From the NCBI GenBank assembly GCA_017608295.1, contig JAFCGF010000001.1, forward strand, positions 310,001 through 374,000: DNA of 64,000 nucleotides. The letters are read 5' to 3'. The notes under the pieces were generated by a model. It had not been told where the DNA came from. It saw only the letters and a list, made by a program, of their open reading frames with translations, and did not search any database. The DNA is from Candidatus Woesearchaeota archaeon. Lineage in GTDB: Archaea > Nanoarchaeota > Nanoarchaeia > Woesearchaeales > JAGVZT01. The stretch's first letter is position 1. Each line of letters begins with the position of its first letter. Position numbers and translations under genes: made by a program. Positions 7,599 through 16,182 of the stretch are shown here, piece after piece.

Positions 7599-7979
7599 AT
7601 GGCAAGAAAACAATTCACCTACCGGGGAAAGACGCTCGATGAGCTGAAAGAGCTTGACATGAAGGGTCTCGCGGAACTTTATCCTGCAAGGCAGAGAAGG
7701 AGTCTTAAGCGAGGCTTGACAGAGCAGCAGAAGACCCTTATGAAAAACCTTCAGGAGAAGGATATGGTGAAGACACACTGCCGCAACATGGTTGTGCTGC
7801 CACAGATGGTGGGCAAGAACATCATGGTGCACAACGGCAAGGAGTTCGTTTCAGTCCGTGTGGTGGAGCAGATGCTCGGCCATTACCTTGGCGAATTTGT
7901 GCTCACACGGAAGAAAGTGGGCCACTCAGCCCCAGGAGTGGGAGCGACGAGGTCAAGTGGGGCAATATCAGCGAGATAA
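7599..7979 (+). CDS. rps19: Small subunit ribosomal protein uS19
   Basis: 126 residues. Family features are FTYRGKTLDELKELDM, the rRNA-binding centre KTHCRNMVVLPQMVGK and the C-terminus FVLTRKKVGHSAPGVGATRSS. uS19 lies in the head of the 30S subunit near the A site. Five bases separate its stop from the uL22 start. Confidence 0.96.
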   Translation: MARKQFTYRGKTLDELKELDMKGLAELYPARQRRSLKRGLTEQQKTLMKNLQEKDMVKTHCRNMVVLPQMVGKNIMVHNGKEFVSVRVVEQMLGHYLGEFVLTRKKVGHSAPGVGATRSSGAISAR

Positions 7980-7984
7980 TCATA

Positions 7985-8653
7985 ATGGGATACAAATATT
8001 CGGTGAAGGACCTGGATCCTGAGAGGACCGCTAAGGCGGTCATCATCTCAGCGCCTTTTTCGACGAAGCAGGCGATTGAGGTATGTAATGCTCTCAGGGG
8101 GAAGCGCCTTGACAAGGCGATGAGCTACCTTGAGGACGTCATAGTCCTGAAGCAGGCAGTCCCTATGAAGAGGTTCAACCGTGATATGGGCCACAGGAAA
8201 AGCATCGCCGCAGGACGCTATCCTATCAAGGCAAGTACCCATATCCTTGATCTGCTCAAATCAGCCAATGCGAACGCCCAGGAAAAGGGCCTGTCGACAG
8301 CTGACCTCTTTGTTGACCACATCGTGGCAAATAGGGCGTCAAGACCCTGGCGCGCAGGCAGGCATGTCAGGAGGAAGGGAAAGCGCACTCATGTTGAGGT
8401 TGTTGTCAAGCAGCGCGCTGAGATTAAGAAAAAAGCTCCTGCAAAGAAGCAAGAGAAGTCAGTTACTGAGACAAAGCCGGCGGTAAAGACCCCAGCAAAG
8501 GAAGAGAAGGCAGTTGAGAAGAAGCCGGCTGCAGCTCCTGCGAAGAAGGAGGCAAAGCCTGCTGAGAAAAAGGCGCCTGCAAATAAAGCACCGGCCAAGA
8601 AAGCCGCTGCTAAGACCCAATCACCAACCAAAAAGAAGGAGACCAAACAATGA
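7985..8653 (+). CDS. rpl22: Large subunit ribosomal protein uL22 with long Lys/Ala tail
   Basis: 222 residues against about 150-155 for most archaeal uL22. The conserved part (residues 1 to about 150) contains ISTKQAIEVCNALRG-like and VPMKRFNRDMGHRKSIAAGRYPIKAS segments and the tunnel loop ending RPWRAGRHVRRKGKRTHVEV. The remaining about 70 residues are a low-complexity tail of KKAPAKK, KPAEKKAPA and similar repeats. Tails of the same composition occur on uS3, uS17, eL32 and uL30 in this operon. Overlaps uS3 by four bases. Confidence 0.95.
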   Translation: MGYKYSVKDLDPERTAKAVIISAPFSTKQAIEVCNALRGKRLDKAMSYLEDVIVLKQAVPMKRFNRDMGHRKSIAAGRYPIKASTHILDLLKSANANAQEKGLSTADLFVDHIVANRASRPWRAGRHVRRKGKRTHVEVVVKQRAEIKKKAPAKKQEKSVTETKPAVKTPAKEEKAVEKKPAAAPAKKEAKPAEKKAPANKAPAKKAAAKTQSPTKKKETKQ

Positions 8654-9588
8654 TTGAACGAACAGTCGTTGCCCAGAAGATGAAGGAATTCGAGATACAG
8701 GAGTTTGTAGAAGAACATCTCAAAAGAGTTGGGCATAGCAAGACGACTCTCCAGCGCACGCCTCTCGGCGAGAAGGTTGTTGTGCACGCCTCCAGGCCGG
8801 GCCTCGTTGTAGGGAGGCAGGGAGAGAGCATTAAGAGGCTCACAAAGAGGCTCAAGGAAGACTTTGGCCTTGAAAACCCTCAGGTTGAGGTCAATGAAAT
8901 CAAAGATATTTACCTCGATGCGAACATCGTCGCTGAGATGATCGCATCCTCACTCGAGCGATTCGGCACAAAGCGCTTCAAGGCAACAATGCACCGCTCA
9001 CTGCAGAATGTCATGGCCGCAGGGGCGATGGGTGCAGAGATTGTCATGTCAGGAAAGCTCCCGAGCAAGCGCGCACGCACTTGGCGTGTGTACAGGGGCC
9101 ACCTCAAGAAGAGCGGCGACGTCAAGGTAGAGGGTGTCAAGACCGCGTATACAACTGCCGAGCTTAAATCTGGCTCAGTGGGCGTGCAGGTGCGAATCAT
9201 GCCGCCTGACCTGAAATTGCCTGATAGGGTAGTCTTCAAGAGCGAGATGAAGCCCGCTGAGAAGGCACGGGCTCCAGAAGGAACACCCGCTGCTGCTGCC
9301 GAGGAAATAGAGACTATAGAGGCTGCAGAGGAGACCGTCAAGGGAGAAAAGCCTGAGACAAAGGAAGAAAAGCCCAAGCCAGCCGCGAAAAAGGCTCCTG
9401 CCAAGAAGGAAGAGAAGCCTAAACCAACTGAGAAAGCAGTAGAAAAGAAGGCAGAAGCCCCTAAAAATGAAGAAAAGCCTGCTGAAAAGAAAGCAGAAGA
9501 GCCTAAAAAGGAAGAATCACAATCCCCAGAAGCACCCAAAGCGGCAGAAGAGCCTGCCAAAGAGGGAGGTGACGGCAAGACGTCGTGA
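8650..9588 (+). CDS. rps3: Small subunit ribosomal protein uS3 with long Glu/Lys/Pro tail
   Basis: 312 residues; the family core ends near residue 205. The KH domain is seen in VVVHASRPGLVVGRQGESIKRL, followed by the C-terminal domain with FKATMHRSLQNVMAAGAMGAEI and the GKLPSKRARTWRVYRG segment. Residues about 210-312 are a charged repeat region (EEKPKPAAKKAPAKKEEKP and variants). uS3 shapes the mRNA entry channel. Starts inside the uL22 stop (ATGA). Confidence 0.95.
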   Translation: MIERTVVAQKMKEFEIQEFVEEHLKRVGHSKTTLQRTPLGEKVVVHASRPGLVVGRQGESIKRLTKRLKEDFGLENPQVEVNEIKDIYLDANIVAEMIASSLERFGTKRFKATMHRSLQNVMAAGAMGAEIVMSGKLPSKRARTWRVYRGHLKKSGDVKVEGVKTAYTTAELKSGSVGVQVRIMPPDLKLPDRVVFKSEMKPAEKARAPEGTPAAAAEEIETIEAAEETVKGEKPETKEEKPKPAAKKAPAKKEEKPKPTEKAVEKKAEAPKNEEKPAEKKAEEPKKEESQSPEAPKAAEEPAKEGGDGKTS

Positions 9589-9590
9589 CC

Positions 9591-9800
9591 ATGGCAAACC
9601 GTTACATGAAAGATTTGGTAAAGCTCGATGTGAACGGGCTGAAGCGGATGCTCACCGAGGCCCAACAGGATAAGGTAAGTCTCGACGCCAAGGTCCATGC
9701 TGGAACCGACCCAAAGGCGGCCCAGCTCTCCCGCGGTGTGCGAAAGAGGATAGCAAGGCTGAAAACTCTGCTCAGGCAGATGGAGAGTACTCAAGGATGA
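9591..9800 (+). CDS. rpl29: Large subunit ribosomal protein uL29
   Basis: 69-residue helical protein near the tunnel exit beside uL23. It contains NGLKRMLTEAQQDKVSLDAKV and RGVRKRIARLKTLL, the typical coiled pair. ATG 9591 lies three bases after the uS3 stop; a GTG at 9585 overlapping that stop would add two residues and cannot be excluded. Overlaps aIF1 by four bases. Confidence 0.9.
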   Translation: MANRYMKDLVKLDVNGLKRMLTEAQQDKVSLDAKVHAGTDPKAAQLSRGVRKRIARLKTLLRQMESTQG

Positions 9801-10108
9801 GCGCAATCTGTTCAACGTGCGGATTACCACAAGAGCTGTGTGTTTGTGAAACCATTGCCAAGGAAAGCCAGAGGATAAAAGTGTACACGGAAAAACGGAA
9901 GTTTGGGAAGATGTATACAATCGTCAAGGGAATTGACGACCGCGAGATAGATATCAAAAGCCTTGGCAAGAAGCTCAAGAACCATCTCGCCTGCGGCGGG
10001 ACAGTCAAAGACGGATTCATTGAGCTCCAGGGAAACCATGCGGACAGGGTGAAGAATTTCCTCGTTAGCTTTGGTTTCGCCAAAGAGCGCATTGACATGG
10101 GAAGATAA
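9797..10108 (+). CDS. Translation initiation factor aIF1 (SUI1 family)
   Basis: 103 residues. aIF1 binds the 30S P site region and helps start-codon selection. The SUI1 core is clear: KFGKMYTIVKGIDDREIDIKSLGKKLKNHLACGGTVKDG, ending VKNFLVSFGFAKERI. The N-terminus carries a C-x-x-C and C-x-C cluster (CSTCGLPQELCVC), likely a zinc knuckle as in other archaeal aIF1 proteins. Its position between uL29 and Rpp29 is the usual archaeal order. Confidence 0.94.
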   Translation: MSAICSTCGLPQELCVCETIAKESQRIKVYTEKRKFGKMYTIVKGIDDREIDIKSLGKKLKNHLACGGTVKDGFIELQGNHADRVKNFLVSFGFAKERIDMGR

Positions 10109-10112
10109 TCAT

Positions 10113-10448
10113 ATGACAACTAAGAACGAGGTGCCAAAAAAAGAAGACCAGCAAGCAAGGAAGCGACTCGACAAGCTCCGCAAGCAGGCGGTGAAAATCG
10201 TCCAGGGTGAGCTCATCGGAAAAACCGTTGAGGCAATCCCGCACAAGGGCGAAAAAAGCATCAAAGGCACCATTGTCGACGAGACGCGTGATATGCTGGT
10301 CATCGAGCAATCCAAGAGCAAACGGGTACGAGTGGTCAAGAAAGACCATGCGTTCGAGTTCCTCGAGGGAAAGCGGCGCATCCGCGTGAACGGCGCGCTC
10401 ATTGCCCGCAGGCCCGAGGACAGGCTCAAGATTAAGGTCAGGTGGTGA
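10113..10448 (+). CDS. rnp1: RNase P protein component Rpp29/Pop4
   Basis: 111 residues. Archaeal RNase P subunit that works with the catalytic RNA in tRNA 5' maturation. The Sm-like core GELIGKTVEAIPHKGEKSIKG, GTIVDETRDMLVIEQ and the diagnostic end INGALIARRPEDRLKIK-type sequence (NGALIARRPEDRLKIK) identify it. The ATG at 10113 is preferred over an in-frame start at 10071 that would overlap aIF1. It ends one base before the uS17 start. Confidence 0.92.
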   Translation: MTTKNEVPKKEDQQARKRLDKLRKQAVKIVQGELIGKTVEAIPHKGEKSIKGTIVDETRDMLVIEQSKSKRVRVVKKDHAFEFLEGKRRIRVNGALIARRPEDRLKIKVRW

Positions 10449-10449
10449 C

Positions 10450-11112
10450 ATGGCAGAAAAGACCAAGAAAAAGGCTCCGGCAAAGGCCCCGAAAAAGGCG
10501 CCTGCAAAGGTTAAGCCTACTGTGAAGAAGCCGGCTCCGGTGAAGAAGCCTGCTGCAAAGCCAGTTCCTAAGCCGGTCGTGAAGCCTGTTACAAAACCTG
10601 TAGGTAAGCCCGCTCCGAAGCCGGTTGCCAAGCCGGTTGCTAAACCGGTTGTGAAACCTGCGCCTAAGCCAGTTCCTAACCCTAAACCAGCGCCAATCAA
10701 GGTGCCGAAGAAAAAGCCCATCCTCAAGAGAAAGAAATCAGAAGTGAGAGACCTGGGCCATGACATCAAGAGCCCAGAAAAGGAGCCGGAAGAGTACGAT
10801 GCGCACTGCCCTTTCTTCGGGACAATCGCGCTCCGCGGCCGTATCCTCAAGGGAACAGTCATCTCGGCGAAGATGCACCGCACAATCAAGGTTGAGATAA
10901 ACCGCAGGCATTACATCCCTAAGTACCAGCGCTACGAGAAGAGGCGCACTCGGTTGCTGGTGCATAACCCACCTAGCATAAACGCCCAGGTCGGTGACAT
11001 CGTTAGAATCATGGAGTCAAAGCCCATCAGTAAGACAAAGCATTTTGTCGTGGTGGAGCGCACCCCTCCCAAGAAAACTCTTATCGTTGAGGAAGAAGAA
11101 AAGAAGGATTGA
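10450..11112 (+). CDS. rps17: Small subunit ribosomal protein uS17 with about 100-residue basic N-terminal extension
   Basis: 220 residues, about twice the family length. Residues 1 to about 95 are repeats of KPVxKP, KPAPKP and KAPAK with no predicted fold. The uS17 domain follows: CPFFGTIALRGRILKGTVISAKMHRTIKVEI, then RYEKRRTRLLVHNPPSINAQVGDIVRIMESKPISKTKHFVVVE. The first 95 residues cannot be part of the folded core and probably extend from the ribosome surface or contact rRNA. Start ATG 10450 follows the Rpp29 stop by one base; the in-frame 10402 start would overlap Rpp29. Confidence 0.94.
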   Translation: MAEKTKKKAPAKAPKKAPAKVKPTVKKPAPVKKPAAKPVPKPVVKPVTKPVGKPAPKPVAKPVAKPVVKPAPKPVPNPKPAPIKVPKKKPILKRKKSEVRDLGHDIKSPEKEPEEYDAHCPFFGTIALRGRILKGTVISAKMHRTIKVEINRRHYIPKYQRYEKRRTRLLVHNPPSINAQVGDIVRIMESKPISKTKHFVVVERTPPKKTLIVEEEEKKD

Positions 11113-11117
11113 TACTC

Positions 11118-11519
11118 ATGCAAGCAATACCAGCACGAATCGCACGCAGCATCCCGGTCGGGAGCCAGGTAGTTACCTGTGATAACTCCGGGGCGAAGCT
11201 CCTGAGGGTATTTTCGGTCGTTGGTCACAAGACCACGCACCGTAGGTTATCTGCTGCAGCTGTCGGCGATTTAGTGATGGCGAGCGTTAAGCGCGGCAAG
11301 CCTGAGATGAGGAAACAAGTCGTGCATGCGATAATAGTGAGGCAGGCGAAGGAATACCGTAGGCCTGACGGGACGCGCATTAAATTCTCGGACAATGCAG
11401 CGGTTGTATTGAAGGACGAGAAGGGAAACCCCAAGGGTACCATCTTCAAGGGCCCCATCGCGAAGGAGGCCTGCGTACGCTGGCCAGCTGTCGCGAAAGT
11501 CGCGAGGATAATTATTTAG
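11118..11519 (+). CDS. rpl14: Large subunit ribosomal protein uL14
   Basis: 133 residues, full length. uL14 contributes to intersubunit bridges. Hallmarks are GSQVVTCDNSGAKLLRVFSVVG, the basic AAVGDLVMASVKRGKPEMRKQVVHAIIVRQ, and the end FKGPIAKEACVRWPAVAKVARIII. ATG 11118 gives the normal archaeal N-terminus; an ATG-like start at 11109 would overlap uS17. Confidence 0.96.
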   Translation: MQAIPARIARSIPVGSQVVTCDNSGAKLLRVFSVVGHKTTHRRLSAAAVGDLVMASVKRGKPEMRKQVVHAIIVRQAKEYRRPDGTRIKFSDNAAVVLKDEKGNPKGTIFKGPIAKEACVRWPAVAKVARIII

Positions 11520-11529
11520 AGGAAGGACA

Positions 11530-11943
11530 ATGGCAAAGGAATGGATTCCGGGATGGAAGGCGAGCACACAGCCTCGCAGGCAGAGGAAGTACCGGGCGAA
11601 GGCTCCGAAGCATGTGCTCAGGAAGTTCCTCAGCGTCCACCTTGCCGAGCCTCTCCGCAAGAAACACCAGAAGCGCGCCCTTTCCGTCAGGGTCGGCGAT
11701 AAGGTCAAGGTCATGCGGGGCCGTTTTAAGGGCACCTCAGGAAAGGTGACCCGTGTGGACCTGGAGAAGACCGTAGTGTTTGTGGATGGGGCAGAGTTCA
11801 CCAAGAAGGACGGCACCAAGATTACCAGGCCGATACACGCCTCGAATATCCTGCTCACTGAGCTCGACCTCAGCGATAAGCGCCGAGTTGACGCCCTCAA
11901 GAGAGCTGCATCGGAAAAACCAGTAGCCAAGAAGGAGAAGTGA
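11530..11943 (+). CDS. rpl24: Large subunit ribosomal protein uL24
   Basis: 137 residues. The KOW motif VRVGDKVKVMRGRFKGTSGKVTRV and the following strand region DGAEFTKKDGTKITRPIHASNILLTEL identify uL24, an assembly initiator for the large subunit. The C-terminal SEKPVAKKEK is a short version of the basic tails seen on neighbours. Confidence 0.95.
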   Translation: MAKEWIPGWKASTQPRRQRKYRAKAPKHVLRKFLSVHLAEPLRKKHQKRALSVRVGDKVKVMRGRFKGTSGKVTRVDLEKTVVFVDGAEFTKKDGTKITRPIHASNILLTELDLSDKRRVDALKRAASEKPVAKKEK

Positions 11944-11950
11944 TAGTCAT

Positions 11951-12673
11951 ATGGTCAAGAACCACCTAAAGAGGTTAAACGCACCCAAGACGTGGAAAAT
12001 CGAGCGGAAGCTCACCAAGTGGATAGCCAGGCCGAGGCCTGGATCGCATCCCCTGGAGCACACGATGCCTCTCGCCACGATCTTCAAGGAGATGCTCGGC
12101 TATGCAGATACCACTCGGGAAGTGAAGCGCATCCTCAGGTTCAATGAAGTCATGGTGGATGGACGGAAGAAGTTAGATGTCAGATATGGCATGGGCCTCA
12201 TGGACGTGTTGTCTATCCCCAAAATCAATGAGCATTACCGCATGCTTCTCAACACTCACGGGACATTGTTCCTCCAGAAGGTGCCTCAGGGAGAGAGCAA
12301 CCTGAAGCTCAGCCGTATCGACGGCAAGACCTCAATCAAGGGGGGACAGCTCCAGCTGAACTTCTCTGGAGGCAGGTCAATCCTTGTCAAGGACAGCCCG
12401 TACAAGGTCGGCGATAGCCTGCTCCTAGAAATGCCAGAGCAGAAGGTCAAGGGACACTTCCCTCTTGAGGAAAATGCCATTATCTTCCTCACAGGAGGAA
12501 GGCATGTCGGCACATTTGGAAGGCTCATGAAGCTCAAGGGAAAGATTGTGACATTCTCCCCGCTCGAGGTGGAAGGGGAAAAGCACGCTACTTCCCGTGA
12601 TTACGTGTTTGTTGTGGGTAAGGATAAGCCTGCCCTGGTCATGGCTGACAGCCAGGAGGTCGATGCCAAGTGA
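11951..12673 (+). CDS. rps4e: Small subunit ribosomal protein eS4
   Basis: 240 residues. Archaeal/eukaryotic S4e has an S4 RNA-binding part (KEMLGYADTTREVKRILRFNEVMVDGRKKLDVRYGMGLMDVL), a central TIGR-like domain and a KOW-like segment (HVGTFGRLMKLKGKIVTFSPLEVEGE). The N-terminus KNHLKRLNAPKTWKI is canonical. Overlaps uL5 by four bases (GTGA). Confidence 0.96.
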   Translation: MVKNHLKRLNAPKTWKIERKLTKWIARPRPGSHPLEHTMPLATIFKEMLGYADTTREVKRILRFNEVMVDGRKKLDVRYGMGLMDVLSIPKINEHYRMLLNTHGTLFLQKVPQGESNLKLSRIDGKTSIKGGQLQLNFSGGRSILVKDSPYKVGDSLLLEMPEQKVKGHFPLEENAIIFLTGGRHVGTFGRLMKLKGKIVTFSPLEVEGEKHATSRDYVFVVGKDKPALVMADSQEVDAK

Positions 12674-13218
12674 GCGCTGAGCCTGCCAAGAGTGGAAAGG
12701 AAAAGGCCTCAGTCATGAGGGCCATCTCCGTGGAGAAGGTCACGCTTAACATGGGCACTGGCAAGGAGATGCCGAGGATGGAGAAGGGCATCAAACTCCT
12801 CACAGCCATCACAGAGCGCAAGCCGGTTAAAACCATGACTACTAAGAGGATTCCCACCTGGGGAGTCCGCCCCGGGCTTCCCCTTGGCGTGAAAGTCACT
12901 GTCCGAAGAGAGGCTGCTGTCGAACTCCTCAAGAGGCTGCTCTTCGCGAAGGAGAACCGCATGAAGGAGAAAAATTTCGGCCAGCACGGGGACCTCGCTT
13001 TTGGCGTCTCAGAATATATTGACATTCCAGGCATGAAATACGACCCCAGCATCGGCGTCATGGGCTTTGACGTGTGCGTCACCCTCGTCCGCCCTGGTTT
13101 CAGGGTGAAGAGGAGGAGCAACATGACCCGGAAAATATCCTCGAGGCATAGCATCACTAAGGATGAGGCAATCGCCTTTATGAAGGAAAAATTTGAGGTA
13201 GAGCTCACAGAGGAATAA
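12670..13218 (+). CDS. rpl5: Large subunit ribosomal protein uL5
   Basis: 182 residues; contacts 5S rRNA and the P-site tRNA. Sequences [50 protein letters not shown] and [24 protein letters not shown] are diagnostic. The GTG start overlaps the eS4 stop; it adds a 15-residue charged N-terminus before the conserved MRAIS, where an in-frame ATG (codon 16) is an alternative start. Confidence 0.94.
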   Translation: MSAEPAKSGKEKASVMRAISVEKVTLNMGTGKEMPRMEKGIKLLTAITERKPVKTMTTKRIPTWGVRPGLPLGVKVTVRREAAVELLKRLLFAKENRMKEKNFGQHGDLAFGVSEYIDIPGMKYDPSIGVMGFDVCVTLVRPGFRVKRRSNMTRKISSRHSITKDEAIAFMKEKFEVELTEE

Positions 13219-13222
13219 TACC

Positions 13223-13453
13223 ATGACAGTCAGCGATTATCGGAAGGTGTTTAAGCAGTTGAGGGCGAAGCCCGAGAAGCTGAGAAAGTACCAGAAGCAT
13301 AACTCCCCAAAGGAGCGCTCGGTTGCCCTTACCAACAGGAAGTGCAGGCGCTGCGGCCGTATAGGCGGGCATGTAGGCCAGTATGGACTGAACCTGTGCA
13401 GACACTGCTTCCGTGAGATTGCGACAAAGATAGGATTCAAGAAATATAACTAG
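13223..13453 (+). CDS. rps14: Small subunit ribosomal protein uS14 (zinc-binding form)
   Basis: 76 residues, slightly longer than the 50-60 of most archaeal uS14. The zinc site is CRRCGR and CRHCFRE, with [10 protein letters not shown] between the pairs, and the C-terminus [12 protein letters not shown] is canonical. The extra residues are at the basic N-terminus. Confidence 0.95.
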   Translation: MTVSDYRKVFKQLRAKPEKLRKYQKHNSPKERSVALTNRKCRRCGRIGGHVGQYGLNLCRHCFREIATKIGFKKYN

Positions 13454-13463
13454 GAGAATTACC

Positions 13464-13856
13464 ATGTCACTAAACGACCCCTTGGCAAACGCGATGTCAA
13501 CTATTTACAACGCGCAGAAGAGAGGCATGCAGGAATGCGTGCTTTACCCTAGTTCGAACGTTGTCAAGGGTGTATTGAAGATACTGCAGGATGCCCGTTT
13601 CCTCGGCGAATTCAAGGAATCGACGGACTCACGCGGGAACTACCTCACAATCCAGCTCATTGGAGCAATAAATAAGTGCGGCGTCATCAAGCCGCGCTTC
13701 TCGGTCCAGAAGGACGATTTCGAGCGGTGGGAGAAGCGCTTCCTCGTGGCGAAGGATTTTGGCATCATTGTCGTTTCGACAAACCAAGGTATTATGACCC
13801 ACGCTGATGCAAAGGAGAAGGGAGTTGGAGGCAGGCTGCTGGCATACTGTTACTAA
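13464..13856 (+). CDS. rps8: Small subunit ribosomal protein uS8
   Basis: 130 residues. uS8 is an early 30S assembly protein. It begins SLNDPLANAMSTIYNAQKRG and ends DFGIIVVSTNQGIMTHADAKEKGVGGRLLAYCY, both typical of the archaeal form. uL6 starts two bases after its stop. Confidence 0.96.
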   Translation: MSLNDPLANAMSTIYNAQKRGMQECVLYPSSNVVKGVLKILQDARFLGEFKESTDSRGNYLTIQLIGAINKCGVIKPRFSVQKDDFERWEKRFLVAKDFGIIVVSTNQGIMTHADAKEKGVGGRLLAYCY

Positions 13857-13858
13857 AA

Positions 13859-14407
13859 ATGAAAATGGACCTTTTGGAGCAGGAACTTGAATTGCCCGAG
13901 GGCGTCACTGTGGCGCTCGAGGACCTTGATGTGATAATCAAGGGTCCGAAGGGCGAGGTTAGGAGGATGCTCTTCAGCAAGCAGGTCGATATCGTGATTG
14001 AGCCCAAGAGAGTGTTGTTCAGGGCGAAGAATGCCACAAGGCGCCACAAGCGCCTCATGGGTACTTTCAGGGCCCACATCAGGAACGCTTTGAAAGGTGT
14101 CACAGAAGGCCATATATACAAGCTCAAGATTTGCTCAGGTCATTTCCCTATGAACGTGGCTGTCAAGGGAAACGAGTTTGTCGTGAAGAATTTCATGGGC
14201 GAGAAGGTTCCCAGGGTATTTAAGATCCTGGAAGGGGCAGACGTGAAGGTCGAGGGAGACAAGGTCAAAGTAGAGTCGCCTAGCAAGGAGATTGCCGGGC
14301 AGACCGCAGCCTCAATTGAGCAGCTCTGCCGCAGGGTTGGGTTCGACTCAAGAATTTTCCAGGACGGCATATTCATCATCGATAAGGATGGCAAGACCAT
14401 CCATTAA
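13859..14407 (+). CDS. rpl6: Large subunit ribosomal protein uL6
   Basis: 182 residues, two copies of the uL6 fold, near the GTPase-associated centre. Typical segments are LPEGVTVALEDLDVIIKGPKGEV, TFRAHIRNALKGVTEGHIYKLKICSGHFP and, in the second half, SKEIAGQTAASIEQLCRR followed by RIFQDGIFIIDK. Confidence 0.96.
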   Translation: MKMDLLEQELELPEGVTVALEDLDVIIKGPKGEVRRMLFSKQVDIVIEPKRVLFRAKNATRRHKRLMGTFRAHIRNALKGVTEGHIYKLKICSGHFPMNVAVKGNEFVVKNFMGEKVPRVFKILEGADVKVEGDKVKVESPSKEIAGQTAASIEQLCRRVGFDSRIFQDGIFIIDKDGKTIH

Positions 14408-14417
14408 GGTAAAGACA

Positions 14418-15104
14418 ATGGCTCAGAAGAAAAAGGAAAGTGCAAAGGGCTCAAAGAAAGAGACTCTTCTCGAGGTCCGCAGGGAGGCGAAGAGACGCAA
14501 GCCCAAGTTCATACGTGTGGACGCGCATAAGCACAAGCGCCTTGATAAGGTGTGGCGCAGGCCGAAAGGAAGGCACACCAAGATGAGGGAGCAGAAGCGC
14601 GGAGCCAGAAAGAGAGTGGAGCCAGGATTCCGAAGCCCTGCCCTTGTCCGCGGTCTTTCCCGTAGTGGATACGAGCAGGTGATTGTATATAATCTTTCAG
14701 ACCTCGAAGCCCTCAACCCGAAGACGCAGGCCGCCCTGTTGTCCCGCCAGATGGGCACGAAGAAGAAGGTTGATGTCGTGAAGGCAGCCATTGAAAATAA
14801 TATTACCCTCCTTAATCTTAGAAACCCTGCTGAGTTCCTGAAATCAGTAGAGCAGCGCTTCGCTAAGAAGAAGGCCGCGAAGGCCGCTAAGGAGGCGAAG
14901 GACAAGAAAAAGAAGACTGCAGCAAAGTCTATCGAGGCTGTTGTCGAGAAGGAAGAGGCGAAGCCGGCAGAATCTAAGCCAGCAGAGAAGAAAGCTCCTG
15001 CCAAAAAGAAGGCAGCAGCCAAGAAGAAGGAAGCTGATACTCCTGAGGAGCAAGAGAAGGTGGAGCAGAAGAAGCGGGACAAGGTCCTGACCAAGAAGAA
15101 GTGA
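14418..15104 (+). CDS. rpl32e: Large subunit ribosomal protein eL32 with Lys/Ala tail
   Basis: 228 residues, versus about 130 for the conserved part. The eL32 core is FIRVDAHKHKRLDKVWRRPKGRHTKMREQKRGARKRVEPGF-like, with GFRSPALVRGLSRSGYE and NPKTQAALLSRQMGTKKKVDVV. From about residue 150 onward there is a low-complexity AKKKAAKAAKEAKDKKKK tail with EEAKPAESKPAEKKAPAKK repeats. ATG 14418 is chosen; the frame is open upstream into uL6. Confidence 0.94.
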   Translation: MAQKKKESAKGSKKETLLEVRREAKRRKPKFIRVDAHKHKRLDKVWRRPKGRHTKMREQKRGARKRVEPGFRSPALVRGLSRSGYEQVIVYNLSDLEALNPKTQAALLSRQMGTKKKVDVVKAAIENNITLLNLRNPAEFLKSVEQRFAKKKAAKAAKEAKDKKKKTAAKSIEAVVEKEEAKPAESKPAEKKAPAKKKAAAKKKEADTPEEQEKVEQKKRDKVLTKKK

Positions 15105-15109
15105 ACATC

Positions 15110-15586
15110 ATGCCAGAGCTACAATTCCAGAAGAGACTCGCAGCAGAGCTTATGAAGTGCTCTAAGTACCGTGTGGTCCTTGACAGTGAGAACCTTGAAG
15201 ATATCAGGGAGGCCATCACCAAGGACAGCGTCCGCGATCTTATCAAGACAGGGCTCATCAAAAGAAAGCCAGTCAAAGGCATTTCTAGGGGAAGGGCCAG
15301 GAAGAAGGCTAAGCAGAAATCTAAAGGCCGTCAGAAAGGAGCTGGCTCGAGAAAGGGAAAGCGCACTGCCAGGCTTCCAAAGAAAAAGGCCTGGGCCAAT
15401 AAAGTCAGGGTCCAAAGGGCATTGATACAGGAGCTGCGCGACAAGAAGTACCTCGACCCGAAGACCTACCGTATGCTCTACATGAAGGTGAAGGGCGGCT
15501 TCTTCAGAAGCAAGAGGCACATTAAGCTCTACATCGACGAGCAGAAGCTCGCGAAGAAGCCCCAAAAAAAGGCATCACAATCATGA
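15110..15586 (+). CDS. rpl19e: Large subunit ribosomal protein eL19
   Basis: 158 residues. The archaeal start LQFQKRLAAELMKCS, the basic hinge VKGISRGRARKKAKQKSKGRQKGAGSRKG-like sequence and the segment RALIQELRDKKYLDPKTYRMLYMKVKGGFFRSKRHIKLY identify it. ATG 15110 is preferred over a GTG at 15101 that overlaps the eL32 stop. Confidence 0.95.
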   Translation: MPELQFQKRLAAELMKCSKYRVVLDSENLEDIREAITKDSVRDLIKTGLIKRKPVKGISRGRARKKAKQKSKGRQKGAGSRKGKRTARLPKKKAWANKVRVQRALIQELRDKKYLDPKTYRMLYMKVKGGFFRSKRHIKLYIDEQKLAKKPQKKASQS

Positions 15587-15597
15587 GGTAATCAACT

Positions 15598-16182
15598 ATG
15601 GCACTCAATAAGCGTTCAACAATGCCGTTCAGGAGAAAGCGCCAGGATAGGACAGACTATAGAAGGCGCCTGAAGCTACTCTCTTCAAAGGAGATTAGGC
15701 TTGTCGTACGCCTATCGGAGAGAAACGCCCTGGCTCAGCTTGTACAGTACATTCCAGAGGGAGATAAGGTGCTTGTTTCCGCCTCGACCAAGGAATTGGA
15801 GAAGCTCGGCTGGAAGGCCAGCAAGAGCAGCATTCCCGCTGCGTACCTCGCTGGCATGCTTCTCGCGAAGAAGGCTGCAAAGCTTAAGCAGCCAGTAAAA
15901 CGGGCTATCCTTGACATAGGCCACAAGACGCCTCTTGCCGGCTCCCGCGTGTTCGCGGTGCTGCGCGGTGCTGTGGATGGTGGATTGGAACTACCTCATG
16001 CTGATAAGGTGCTCCCTTCAGATGAGCGCATCTCCGGCAAGCATATTGAAGATTACGCAAAGGCACTGAAAGAAGGAGACGCAGACAGGTACAAGCGCCA
16101 GTTCGCCGCCTATATTAAGGAGAAGGTTGACCCGACCACATTTACCGCTTACTTTAACCAATTCAAGGGGAAAATCACATGA
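15598..16182 (+). CDS. rpl18: Large subunit ribosomal protein uL18
   Basis: 194 residues; binds 5S rRNA with uL5. Features are MPFRRKRQDRTDYRRRLKLLSSKEIRLVVRLSERNALAQLV-like N-terminus, AAYLAGMLLAKKA and DIGHKTPLAGSRVFAVLRGAVDGGLELPHADKVLPSDERI. Ends in the ATGA overlap with uS5. Confidence 0.96.
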   Translation: MALNKRSTMPFRRKRQDRTDYRRRLKLLSSKEIRLVVRLSERNALAQLVQYIPEGDKVLVSASTKELEKLGWKASKSSIPAAYLAGMLLAKKAAKLKQPVKRAILDIGHKTPLAGSRVFAVLRGAVDGGLELPHADKVLPSDERISGKHIEDYAKALKEGDADRYKRQFAAYIKEKVDPTTFTAYFNQFKGKIT